From: Magnaporthiopsis rhizophila
Lineage: Eukaryota > Ascomycota > Sordariomycetes > Magnaporthales > Magnaporthaceae
Length of the DNA: 64,000 bases
Assembly: GCA_003049465.1 (NCBI GenBank)
Contig: PYSS01000001.1
Location: 481,646-545,645 of the forward strand
Direction of reading: 5' to 3'
In this document: in pieces, positions 32,840-44,961 of the stretch
How the letters are laid out: every line of letters starts with the position of its first letter
Numbering within the stretch: the first letter of the stretch is position 1
Program-made: the position numbers and the translations under genes
The notes under the pieces: generated by a model
Told to the model about the DNA's origin: nothing
Seen by the model: only the letters and a program-made list of their open reading frames with translations
Databases searched by the model: none

Positions 32840-35800
32840 GTGGAAGTGTGTGAGCAAGCGAACCCTGGCAGAATCGGAACTCAGCCTAGTCGACCTGCGG
32901 GCTATGTTCAAGACCATGGTAGACGAAACTGGGCCTTGGGCATCTGTATAGGTAGTATCAGCAATGACTCGGTGTCTAGCCTCTGGCTTTGAATTGGGGC
33001 TGGCATAATAGGCTGGTGGATTTTCAGGACATTCGCCCGCATAGCAAACACCACGGTGCACTTGGAGTTTGAACTCTCCTCGGTCCACAGCCTAGCCTCA
33101 CTTCGGCCGTTTGAGCGTCGTTCCGGCCGCTGGGTTCTTGCGTCACTTCATAGCCAGCAAGGCCACCACAGGTATCACTCAGAAGTTCTCGTGTTAGCGA
33201 TAGGTACAAGTCCGGATGCTCTGTTTCTATGCCATTGCGTGCTTGCAAGACCCTAAGAGCCTTCCAAGAGCCTTCGCCTTTGTGACTGTTTGCCAGAGCA
33301 TTATTACGACAGCTACGCCCATATGCAACATCTTGCAATCGGGAGACTGTGGGCTCGGCCTTAGCTACAGAGGATGCTGGTCTCCAATGCTGTGGGGTCT
33401 TACAGCTGGCGAGTGGCGCCAGACAGATCAATAGGCGCCCAGGTTGGAGACCAGGTCACCGTCAGCCCGTCGATGCCCACGCCTCCCCCCGCTCCAGCCT
33501 AATTCCTTCTCTGGCCACCAATCTACTAAGTAATATGCGGAGTTCCGACGCAGGGGCGCCGTTGGTGGTTCAGACATCGGTCAGTGGAGCGTTGACTGTC
33601 TGATAGTGGCATCAACGCGTCTGTGGATACGGGCGCGTTCAGACGCCGGTCAGCAGCAGCTATGTAGGCCGCCTGAACCATCTGCAGCCTAAACGTAGGC
33701 ACATGTTACTGTGGGCTGACCGCGGAAAAGACTCAACATTGGCCAATTACTTGTTCCAAGAGCCTCGAAACCATCACGACGGCCCAACTAAGTCCGAGTC
33801 TGTTAGGGGCTCTTTCAGGCTACGCATTTCATGGCTTTTCTGGGTCCCTTCGCCATCCCTGGCTCCCCTCGTTCTATGGACAATCATCACCCATCCGGCA
33901 CTTCTCGGCGTCCGCTCTTCACGCCGGGCCATCTTACAACTCGAGGCAGTGCGATTTCATGCAGCTACGAAGCCAGCGTCCTCCACTGCTTCCATCAGTA
34001 TTTGTCATACATTTGTCTACAACTCGCAAGGAGAAAAGAGACCACAACGACTGCCATCCCTAAGCACCGCGAGGTTGCACCAGAAGACAACTCCGTCACC
34101 CCCGTATCATATTAGCAGAGTCTGACGGCGCTGCCACCCACTCGGTAGGAGCCGTTGTGGCAAATTAAGGTCAGTCAGCGCGTCCGCATCACAGATGCCC
34201 AACTGTCACATGTACCAGCCGTCGGATAGGGGACTGTTTTCAGACTAGGGGCAGCTCCGACGGCCTCCCACTTTGACGATCAAGACGGCACATATAACAC
34301 GGAGTAAGCAAAACCTCGGGGTCGCCGGTTCTTCCGCCTCAACGTTGCGTCCCAACGGGAGGGCCGCCAACCAAAATAACACACGATCAGCGGAAACTCG
34401 TCAGGTCCGGTGTATGTACGGCCCACGGATTGACGCTTTTCTTTTTCTCTTCACAAAAAAAGCGGATATTGTAGCCGGCATGGCTTCTAGAGTTGGCTAA
34501 TAAAACAGTAGGCCCAATAAGACGTCCACGTAGCCTCGATGCCAGGGTACTTCCTGTGGCACGAGGATCGTCCCGCAGCTCCCGTGCAGAGACCAGCATG
34601 GCCTCGCACTCGCCGTTATACGACCGTTATACGATATCTGTCCTAACAAAAGAAATGAAAAGGACTCTGATGAAAGCGAAGGCAAAGAGGAAGAGACGAT
34701 ATGAGTGGCGAACCCTCGGGAATGGTTGAACCAGGGTTTCGACCATCTTCGAGCGCGATGAACTGATATTCCCGTCACCGAACCGACCTTGGGCGCTTAG
34801 CCGCATATCCGGTCTGCACATAAGCCCAAGCTTTATTGCGGTCGGGATGATCGATTGCCACATCCAGCAACCATACGTGACATACTGACCCAAAGCTTGC
34901 GTGGCTTCTGTGAGGCGACACAGCCACAGGTACATTTGCACCTTTTCAGCAAAAGGAGCCGCCAAGGGCCGCACGGCAGCAAATCGCGGCCCAATGACCT
35001 ATGGAGGCGATTTTCAATCACCAAAACTGGAAAAGATCGGCACGGGCCTGGAACTTTCTCTCTCAATGTGGCGATGCCGTGTGGAGGGATGAGGGGAAAA
35101 AGAGCTGCAAAAAAAGGGAAAGTGAAGGATGATTTGGTGGTATGGCTCGCTAGTTGTCCCCGCTGGGCCCACGCTTCTGCCCCCTGGCGGTCTGGCCTCT
35201 CGCTCCTCTGTGCCTCTCCGGAGCCGAAGCGCGCACCAACCCCGCCTCCGAGGACCCTGAGCGACCACTTGTTTTTACTTCTTCAAGCCGATTGGCGAGC
35301 TATGTTACTGCAGAATACAGCCGTTGAGCCTGTAGACTGATAAACATAAACACAGGCATAGCGGACCGAGGGAGCGGGTGGGACCCTGAGTTTGCGTGGG
35401 AGCGTGGATCAAAAAGATTTTTTTTTTTTCTTTCGGAAATTGATGTCATACCGCATATACATGCGAAACGCACCAGACTCTGTCGGTTCAGCACTTGGAC
35501 GAGGCGAGCCCCGCCAAGGAGCAGCGTCCCGGAGAGAATGCTCCGGAAGGAGTGACGTCGAATGGCGTCGTGAGGTGGGGCCTGGGATTGTCCCAATGTC
35601 CACGCTGACCCCGCCCTAGACGACTGGGCGGCGACGCTCAATCGAATCGGGTTAGCAAGCAGGGGCTACAGCCTTGGAACAAGACAAGCCACCGGAAAGG
35701 CGAAGAGGGAAAATCTGCCGGCTAGCAAAGTGGTTGGGTGAGCGTGGTCCCTCGTGACCGGTTTAAAGGCCACCGAGCACGTTAAAAGGAAAGAAACAGG

Positions 35801-38800
35801 CTCGGTGGTAAAGACCGATTATCAAAAGAACGTCCTGAGTATATTTTCGTTATCTAGCGGTGTGCACAACCTGGCTCGACACCCGAGCATGCCTAGTTGC
35901 GGATCACACGTAAACGGGGAATTAGCCGGTGATCGAGCAAAGAACTCAAGGGTGGGCGAACCACTTTGGTCCGAGGCTATCGATGCTCGGGAAGTGAGGT
36001 GGCAAACAAGGTCGACAACCAAAATAAAGCTCCAAAAAACGGGTTGGGGATTGGGGCTGACAGCGACAGTGGAAGTCAAGGTGGGGAGGGAAAAAAATCA
36101 CCATTGGACCCCTGTGGGGCATATGCTTTTGGATTGGCAAATCGGATGCAGAAACAGCCGGACCCCTTTTTTTGCGCAATCCAGGATCTCCATTCCCAAC
36201 GGCGTGATATTTACGGAGGCAGGAGGTATCACGTACCAACAACGGCAGCGATGTACAGGTACATTACATCACATCCACGCGCGCACGTCATGAGCCAAGA
36301 TATCCGGATGTCCACCGTCCGGACACATACCCACCAGTGAGCCCAAGATCTGCCTCAGTCTGTCCTATCCAGGCCAAGTCTACCGTTTGGAACCTCTAGG
36401 CCCGGTTTCTTTCGACGCCCCTCTCGAGCAAGTTCAGTCCACCTCGGCCGCCGCGCCAGGGAAACAGGGATCGAGCTTCGGACGTCCTACGGTATCCTCC
36501 CACTAAAAAGCACTAACCATGACCTCTACTACCAAAAATAAATGACCAGCAGGTGTTAGAAAGGGGATGGGGATGTGACAGCCTTTGTGCAAAGCACGAA
36601 TAGCGTCATGATTCTTGCCTTGCTATTTCATCATCGTGACTGAAGAATGCAGGACCTCAATTGAGGTCGTCGTCACGTCGCCCTGGCAGGCGAAGCCAAG
36701 TTTGGTTCGATCGGCAGCTGACTTGGCGGCGGTGACGAAAAAGGAAGAGAAAAAAAAAGAGTACCGAAAGATTAATGCTTCCCCGCCATCATCGGACGAG
36801 GCCCCTCGTCAGATCTCGTTGCCTCCAGGAGGTTCGGTGGGGCCATGGAATTTCGCCAGCTCTGCTGTTCGTCAGTGTCCCACTAGTGCCTCGAGGAGCT
36901 TAGGTGTTACTCTGGCAATTTCAGGGCCTCAAATGCCTCGACGCCGAGCTAAAAGTTTACACCACTCCCGAAGCACCTATTAGGCCCCTTGTGCAACGAA
37001 CATAAATGCGCAGGCGCCAGGAAACGAAGATTCTGGCAAAGGTGGCTTGGGCGTGTATGTATTGCATGTGCATGTTGAAGGACGTGGAGAAATCTTGGCC
37101 GCCGAGGAAACACGCGTACATAGACGGCTGCCGAACCGTCGCGCTCGTCGCTCCACCCGATCAGCGGAGTTCCAAGGAAGCTCAACGCCGGGGAATACAT
37201 CAGACATCACCAAAGGACCCCGACAGATATGGTTCGCCTCAATTACGTCACTCATGCGCAAGGTGCGGGGGTCAGCTGGATCGGTAGCCCCAGGTAGGCG
37301 CCCGTTGGGTGCTACCCTCCCACCTTCCTTTTCCCAGCGTAACTGGTACCTGGACACCTGCTGAGGTAGGGTGGGAAAGCAGCGTATCTAGTACAGCGGT
37401 GAACCTCGCTTAGGCACCAAGAGGTACTGTAATTGTACGGCTAGACATGAAATGCGTGTGGCGTTGCCGTCGGAAAAAAGACTGGACGATTTTGACGACG
37501 AGGCCGTGCCAACCCACAGCCGGGGGTAGGTGCAACCCTCGCTGACTTGACGGAACACCGTGCTCCTCCCCCGCTGTGCAAGCCCCCGGGTGGCTTAACC
37601 TTTAGCGGTGGCGAAACCATCGAGTGGTGGGTGAGCCACTTTGAAAGCCTCGAAACGGAAATTGAATGACGGACCCTCTGGGCCTCGCATGCAACATCGC
37701 TTCGCTTCCAGTGCTGCCTTACTCATCGCTTTGCAAAGTGTCCGACTCTTGGCTTCGGATCGTCCGGCCATCGTTGAAGAACACCCGATACGAACTTCTA
37801 GGCAGGGCCAGAAGCTCCCCACTCTTGTGCGCACAAGCTTGGCGTTTATGGCGCCACCCCTCCTGACCACTGCACCTTCGGCACACACCCCTCCCCAGCC
37901 CAGCGTCCGGCACCTGTCTGTGAGCTCGCGGCCGCTGTGCTGCTGGAGCGCTACACCCGAGACGCTTGCTTCTAGCCACACCTCCTGCGCATCAATAGGG
38001 GTCCCTCCTGCGGAGAGCTGGGTTCCGTGTGCAGAGCGCTGGGCTGTTGGACCCTCGAACCTGGGACTAGCGCCACCGACCTTCGGCTCCAATACCAGCC
38101 CGCGCGAGGGCGGCGCAGTGGCGAGTGGCCGTGGCTTAAACCGCCCCTCTCCCCCTCCCCTCCATTAGGATGAGCCGGCTGCTTGGGATTTTTGGTGTGC
38201 GTGTGTGCATGCCACTCCCAGTCCTCTTCCTTTTGACGCCATACCTGGCTGACCTCATGGTCCCAAGCGGAACCACCGAACCCTTCCACGCGAAGACGCA
38301 AGCACGCAAGCAAGGAAGGCACACAGGCAAAACCATGGAAGCACTGTGTATCCCACACCCCTTTGGGTTAGATGCCAGGTGTGACTGGCAAGAGCAAACC
38401 AGTTCCAGTGCAGGCACGAGGGCCTCAGGGCGCTCGGCAAGCGCTGGTCCTGATGGGGAGTGTGTCAGTGGCGGCGGCGTCTCGCCGGCGTGCCTTACCT
38501 AACATGGGAAGAAGAAGCCAGGGCCGGCAGGATGTCAGGGCAGGACAGAAGTGATTCGGCATCTACCCGGCCCACCCCTGCTCTCGTCTATCTTCTCCAT
38601 GCCATCTGGCCCCACGATGTTATCCGACGTCTTCCCTTCCCATCCGGAATCAAGGCGGAAAGGTTTTTCACACGCCTCTCGACACTCTGATCTTACCTTG
38701 CAGTAGTGTCTCCCGGCCCCTGTCGCCTTCCCCACTCCATGTCTTCCTTTTTTGTATATCTGTGCCCTGCCTCGCCACTTATACAGTGTACACCCCTCCT

Positions 38801-40227
38801 CTAACGCAATGGTGGCTGCCTTTTGCTGCCGTTGGGCACAAAAGGGCTTTGAAGCGAATGCGGACGGGTGTACGTTCTTCACCATCAATCAAACCACCCT
38901 TGCTAGGGTTCCTTAAATCGTACCAGACAGTCCTGGTCCGCCATCTAGCAGCCTTGGTGGCTCGTCGTTGCCACTCTGGTTGCGAGCAAGGGGTCTTCTT
39001 GCCAGTTCAGTTCCTCATAAGCCACATCAACCATCTCCGCCATCACACGGTAGCCTCGGGCAGACCGCATGATGCTATAGACCGACCCATCACGTACGGC
39101 GTCCCCTGGCACTTACCCTTTGGCTGGGTGGTGCTCGGCAAACTTGATACCGGGCTACGGCCACCGTGATCCTGCCGATCCCTAACATCTTGCGCTGTAC
39201 CTTGCACGCGAACAAGCAACCACGCCGTCTCGTGTGCGTAGTTGCTCTGGGATAATCTTCCCCGGACAACAAAAGAAGCAGCCGCAAAAAGAAAGACGTG
39301 GCCTGAGCCATTGTGGCGAACCCGGCTCGGACTCGGCACACAGCTGTTGGTGACCAGACAGTTGTTAACTGCTGGGACGCCGCACCGCCCTGCGACAAGC
39401 ATCCTCCGGGGCTGACCGCTTGCGCATCAGCCACAATCTTCCCCGGAACATTGCGTCCAACCCGCATGGTCTCCCGAGACACAGGGCTATCCGACCGTCT
39501 TCTCCACCGGCCACAGCAAGACAACACACAACTTCGGCCCTAGCACTACCTAGCCAACGCCCGCTTCTGATACACGCTCCTCCACCCTGAAAGCCCACCT
39601 ATCTCCTCCGTGGCAGGGCCCATAACACCCCCCTCCCCGGTCGGAGCGTTTTCTGCATCTAGATTGGATGACGACGTCAGCCGACTACCCGTCAGGAAAG
39701 AGCCCGGAAGATCCAAGGAGAATCCTCAACCTGGGGTCCACACAACAGTCCGCTCAGAGGCGACATCCGCACCGGGAGCTCCTTCAGCGAACCTCACTCG
39801 CCCATTATTAATCTTCCTCGTCACTCACGGCCTGTCAGTGACGACCACGCCTAGCCATACTGCCACCTCATACCGGACGTCTTGACCGGAAACCGCTTGT
39901 TCTTTCTGGGGACACGGGTTTTTGGGAGCCGCCGCGCGAGCTCCTAACCGCAAACGTGGTTGTTCTCGTTGTGCATGCGGCGAAGGGGTTTTAAACGCCG
40001 TATAATATTTTCCTCCTCCCCCTTGTGCACCCACAAGTAATTTCGCGCACCCTCATTTCAGCCCTCTTCTACCTCCCTGCAACAACCCTCCTCTGGCCTT
40101 TCCACGCCATCTTAGCCCCGATCTCAGACCTTGGCTAGAGTATTGTAGCGTCGCATCACCGCTACTCTTTCTTGCAGCCCTCTTCCCCCTTATCCGTTCC
40201 AGCTAGCTCTCCGGCAAGACAGCCCCC
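32840..40227. other. Long gene-free interval (7.4 kb)
   Basis: No gene that I can support over 7.4 kb between pre7 and the YTH gene, which are in tandem. Open frames of up to 179 codons exist (35754-36293 plus strand, 37595-38092 minus strand) but carry no recognisable domain or convincing exon partner. The last few hundred bases (about 39900-40227) are pyrimidine-rich, as expected for promoter and leader of the YTH gene. An 11-bp tandem duplication lies at 34613-34634. Confidence 0.5.
34613..34634. repeat. 11-bp tandem duplication
   Basis: Two exact adjacent copies of CCGTTATACGA in non-coding DNA. Too short to indicate a specific element; could be a footprint of insertion and excision or a paired protein-binding site. 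Confidence 0.75.
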
Positions 40228-42755
40228 ATGCCAATAGGTGATAATACACCCGCCACGGGCTCAGGAGACGAGTTTTCAGCGGCAACCACGGATGTGCGCC
40301 ACGCGGACGTCCAGGAGAAGCCATCTTACTCGCTACCGCCCTCGGAAGCTGCCCTCGCGGCCCAATTTCGACACCAACAGTACGGAAATTCACAGCCACT
40401 CCCACACCAGCACCAGCACCAGCATGCGTTCTCATCTCAGTACAACATGGCGACACAAACACAAGGTACTGGACGCGGACAGCCAGGCCCCTACGGCATG
40501 TCTTCCATGATGCACTCGCTACCGCACGCAAACTTTCGATCCGGGCAGCGGTTTAGCCCACAAGCGCCTAGCGGTGGAGCCCAACCAATGCCGCAGATGT
40601 CGGCCTATATAGGCCCCTCCCCCATGAGTCCTCCGCCAGGGCCCCAGTACTATATGCATCAACACGGCTCTATGCAGCAGTACTACAGACCACTTCCTTC
40701 GGCGCACCAGCACCAGCAACACCAGCAACACCAGCAGCATCCGCAGCACCAGCCGCATCCGCAGCAATATCAGCAGCACCAGCAGCATCCGCAGCCACAC
40801 CAGCAACACCAGCAGTACCCGCAGCCGCAGCCGCAGCCACACCCGCAGCAACACCAGCAGCACCAGCATCAGTATCAGCATCAGCAACAGGATGGAGTGG
40901 CAGTCCGGCCCAACACAGCCTCCTACCCGCAGCAGCCCGCCCAGCCACAGTACTACTCTCGCCAGGGAGCCCAGTTTACAAACAATGCACCGGTGATGCA
41001 GAATCCTATGGCCTCTGGGCAGTATCCCCAGCCGGGGCCGCAGCGTGGTGGCGCTCGGGTTGCGCAGAAGCAGGTCGCAGGCCAGGACACTGCGACAAAG
41101 GCCTCACAGACGCCTGCTCAACTTGAAGGTGCGGAGTACACTTTTTTCTCTTCTATATTCGTCGGGATGTCTGTCCAAAGCTAGTATATTTGACAGCGAC
41201 TTTCGCAACTGGGCAACTAGAGTTCGCTGACTGGATCGAAACGCACAGAGGCCAAATCCGATTCTAGCCATAGCATAGTCCGTGGCCCTCCCAGAAAGCC
41301 CAAGCAGAGTGGTGAGTATCACTTGCGTCTCATCCCAAACAAACTCAACCGGTGGTGTCTCCTCCGCGCCACATAATGTGCTAGATACAAAGAACTGACC
41401 AGATGTCTCGGGAAAAAAGGCCACGCCATTTGGATCGGCAATTTACCCCCCCAAACCGAACTCATGAGCCTCGTCCACCACGTCTGCAAGGAGGCCCCGG
41501 GTGTCGAATCCCTCTTTTTGATTGCCAAGAGCAACTGCGCTTTTGCAAACTATAAAACCGAGCTGGCGTCGGCGGCCGCACAACAGAAGATTCACGACTC
41601 CAAGTTCCAGTCCGTGAGACTAGTTAGTCGCCTGCGGAAGAGCGGTGTCGAGGGGGCATCAGGAATCACGGCGCCTACTCGCCCTTCGACGTCCACTACC
41701 CAGTCTCTGACACCCCAGGGTGAGGCAGGAGATGGTCGCTCTTCCGGCCCGTCCGCGGCTGCTGTCACACCCGGCGTGGTTTCCTCCACGGCTGATAGGG
41801 CGGCGCCAGGTCCCTTGCCTTTATCGACATCCACGGGACCGGCAGCAACGACAGGAAACGCCTCGTCTCCGCAAAAGGACAAATATTTCATCTTGAAAAG
41901 CTTGACTGTGGAAGATCTGGAGCAGAGCATCAAAACGGGCATTTGGGCAACACAACCACACAATGAAAAGGTCTTGAACAATGCCTTCCAGGTATGTTTG
42001 TTTACTCCCACCACCTTCAAATCTCATTCCATTTTCCTTTCTTTTTTGGCTTGAGCTCGGGAGGGCGGTCGTCTGAACTGAAAGGATTGGTGGGCTGATC
42101 CTTGTGTCCTGGGCCAAATTGACAGGTGGCAGAGAATGTCTACCTCATCTTCTCGGCCAACAAATCAGGGGAGTACTTTGGATACGCGCGCATGACATCC
42201 CAGATCAACGAGGACCCGGCGGCAGCTATTGCTTTCGCGCCCAAGTCGCAGTCGGCAACAGATGTGAGCCTTCCGAAGGCCATCCCGACCGAGGCGAACG
42301 AGTTCACGCCCAGGGGCAGCATCATGGATGACTTGGAGAGAGGGACGATCTTCTGGGAGGCCGCGGATGATGAAGACACCGAAGACGAAGAGCCTTGGCT
42401 CGGCAGTGAACTGGCCGCAGAACAGTCTGCCGGCTCCAAGAGCGCAGGGGGCGAGCCCGGCGATTCCAGGGCCTGGGGTAAACCGTTCCGCCTGGAGTGG
42501 GTGACCGCGTCGCGGCTGCCCTTTTACCGCGCAAGGGGCCTGAGGAACCCATGGAACTCCAACAAGGAAATCAAGATCGCGCGCGACGGCACAGAGCTGG
42601 AGCCGTCGGTCGGCAGGAAGCTCATTGGCCTGTTCCCGCCTCCGGGACAGAATCCAGGGGTTACCACTGTCGGACCGGGCATGAGACAGCAGCAGCAGCA
42701 GCAGCAGCAACGCACGATCTCTGGGTACCAGCCAACAATGCCGGCCTACAAGTAA
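40228..42755 (+). CDS. RRM and YTH domain protein (m6A RNA reader)
   Basis: Four exons, 40228-41128, 41249-41311, 41420-41991 and 42126-42755, with phases 1/1/0, giving 721 aa. Residues 1-300 are disordered with long His/Gln repeats (coded at about 40700-40890). An RRM follows: RNP2-like IWIGNL at 325-330 and RNP1-like SNCAFANY at 359-366. The YTH domain runs from about Tyr477 to 705, starting KYFILKSL, with Trp497 in GIWATQPHN as first aromatic-cage residue and a later Trp in FRLEWV. A ~100-residue acidic insert divides the YTH core. YTH domains bind N6-methyladenosine in RNA. The third exon must start after AAAAAAG (41419) to give KQS-GHAIWIG, an unusual acceptor with little pyrimidine. A C-terminal polyQ run lies at 42691-42708. 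Confidence 0.92.
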
Positions 42756-42929
42756 TGAGGAGCGAGCTCCTCTCCCACTACGGCCCTGCTGGGGCGTAGA
42801 TTGGCCGATCGTCTGTTTGCTCTGCAAACTTTCCCAGTTGTGGGGCATGACTCCCGACGACACCAGTAATATGGCTGGTAGACCAGCGCTTTCCGTTTTT
42901 TTTTTTTTTTTTTTTGCTTTTTTTTTTTG

Positions 42930-42981
<52 letters not shown>
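42756..42981. other. 3' flank of YTH gene with long poly-T tract
   Basis: About 140 bp of ordinary sequence, then an almost pure T tract (42896-42981, broken by two GC dinucleotides) running into the gap. Confidence 0.8.
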
Positions 42982-43726
42982 NNNNNNNNNNNNNNNNNNN
43001 NNNNNNNNNNNNNNNNNNNNNNNNNNNNNNNNNNNNNNNNNNNNNNNNNNNNNNNNNNNNNNNNNNNNNNNNNNNNNNNNNNNNNNNNNNNNNNNNNNNN
43101 NNNNNNNNNNNNNNNNNNNNNNNNNNNNNNNNNNNNNNNNNNNNNNNNNNNNNNNNNNNNNNNNNNNNNNNNNNNNNNNNNNNNNNNNNNNNNNNNNNNN
43201 NNNNNNNNNNNNNNNNNNNNNNNNNNNNNNNNNNNNNNNNNNNNNNNNNNNNNNNNNNNNNNNNNNNNNNNNNNNNNNNNNNNNNNNNNNNNNNNNNNNN
43301 NNNNNNNNNNNNNNNNNNNNNNNNNNNNNNNNNNNNNNNNNNNNNNNNNNNNNNNNNNNNNNNNNNNNNNNNNNNNNNNNNNNNNNNNNNNNNNNNNNNN
43401 NNNNNNNNNNNNNNNNNNNNNNNNNNNNNNNNNNNNNNNNNNNNNNNNNNNNNNNNNNNNNNNNNNNNNNNNNNNNNNNNNNNNNNNNNNNNNNNNNNNN
43501 NNNNNNNNNNNNNNNNNNNNNNNNNNNNNNNNNNNNNNNNNNNNNNNNNNNNNNNNNNNNNNNNNNNNNNNNNNNNNNNNNNNNNNNNNNNNNNNNNNNN
43601 NNNNNNNNNNNNNNNNNNNNNNNNNNNNNNNNNNNNNNNNNNNNNNNNNNNNNNNNNNNNNNNNNNNNNNNNNNNNNNNNNNNNNNNNNNNNNNNNNNNN
43701 NNNNNNNNNNNNNNNNNNNNNNNNNN
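42982..43726. other. Assembly gap (745 N)
   Basis: Unknown bases flanked by poly-T on the left and a C9 run on the right (43727-43735). Open frames that cross it are meaningless. Confidence 0.99.
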
Positions 43727-44961
43727 CCCCCCCCCACATCCCCTTCTAGCCGCCAAATGTATCTAAATCTTACCACTTAGAACCAGGCATGAATTCAACT
43801 TGACCTCAGCCAGCAGATCGGATGCCTGGGCACTTAGTAGGCAGTCACCTTCAGCTGCCCCTGAGTAAGTAGTGGTGCCTTTCCGAGCGGAGAAGGTGGC
43901 AAGACGACAGATGTGACGAGCCATTCACTGTTGATGGTCCACGTGTCTCATTGTTGCGATAAAAGTTTAAATCGATGCACGATCCAGTCAATGGTGGGGA
44001 AAAGACATGGACGCAAAAGAAGAAGCTGAAGATCATGAGATCATGGGTGGGCCGCATCATCAAGCCGGGTTTGTTTTTTTTTTTTCTTTCTTGGTAGCGG
44101 CTGGTGCCCCACGTTGATTCCCGAGGTCCCCATCCATCACGACTGCCGCCACCAACCTACTGTAGTCGTACCTGCCTGCCCGCCTGCCTGCGCACTGCCC
44201 TGCTTTTGTATCACAACGGTGCTGGAGGCATGAAACACGAGCCACCGAGTCACTCCTCAAAGATTACTCAGCTGGCAACCTAAAGTCGACCACAAGCAGG
44301 CGAATTTCCCGGCTGCCCCTGGAAATTGAAGGGAAGCAAAAAGCGGAACACGACAGAATCCAAATCGGGACAGCCCGTCCAATGCAATGGATCTTCCCCC
44401 GCATCCCCAGAAAAAGTCCCGAAGATGGACTGGGTAAGGCTGTCAGTCAGGGAGCTGGTGGGGCGAGTTTGGCTTGCCTTGATTGTTGTCATGCAGCTTT
44501 CCTGCCCGCCTCAGCGGCCGAAACCGAAAATAGCTCACATCCATCCCGTGCAGCCTTTCTAGCCAGCCGGGCACCAGTTCTTTGCTTTGGGCCTGTCATA
44601 ACCCGGACGGCGTTCGCCGCAGCATGCCGCCCGGGAAGTTCTGGCGAACTTCTGCAGCAGAGGCGGGCGATCCGGCTCGTCTCAACTGGCTTGTGTAACC
44701 TCGAATCACCGTCGCTTGACGACCGTGGCTTTCGGTCCTTCATTCATTCCATGGCGGTCTATCTAAATCTCCATTCACTTTCCGAATTCCCGGTTTGCTC
44801 TTTCCTTTGCCTCGCCAAGCGCTTGCTTCCATTCCCGTCAAGAAAGGGCCTAGATAATCAACCTGGCACCTCACAGACAATAGCTTTGTTTCCTACCTAG
44901 CGCTAGACATCACCGCGCAGCCTTTCCAAGGGAATATCCCGGTAGCGCAGGTAGCCCGACA
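43727..44961. other. Intergenic, upstream of the orphan NTase-like gene
   Basis: About 1.2 kb with no supported gene. A 172-codon frame at 44382-44900 shows no domain. The right end should be promoter and leader of the 524-aa gene. Confidence 0.5.

Noticed and set aside
37595..38092. Minus-strand frame of 165 codons in the 7.4-kb interval
   Set aside because: No recognised motif, and overlapping frames of similar length occur on the other strand.
42165..43780. Long frames of up to 524 codons on both strands
   Set aside because: They run through unknown bases and homopolymer tracts.
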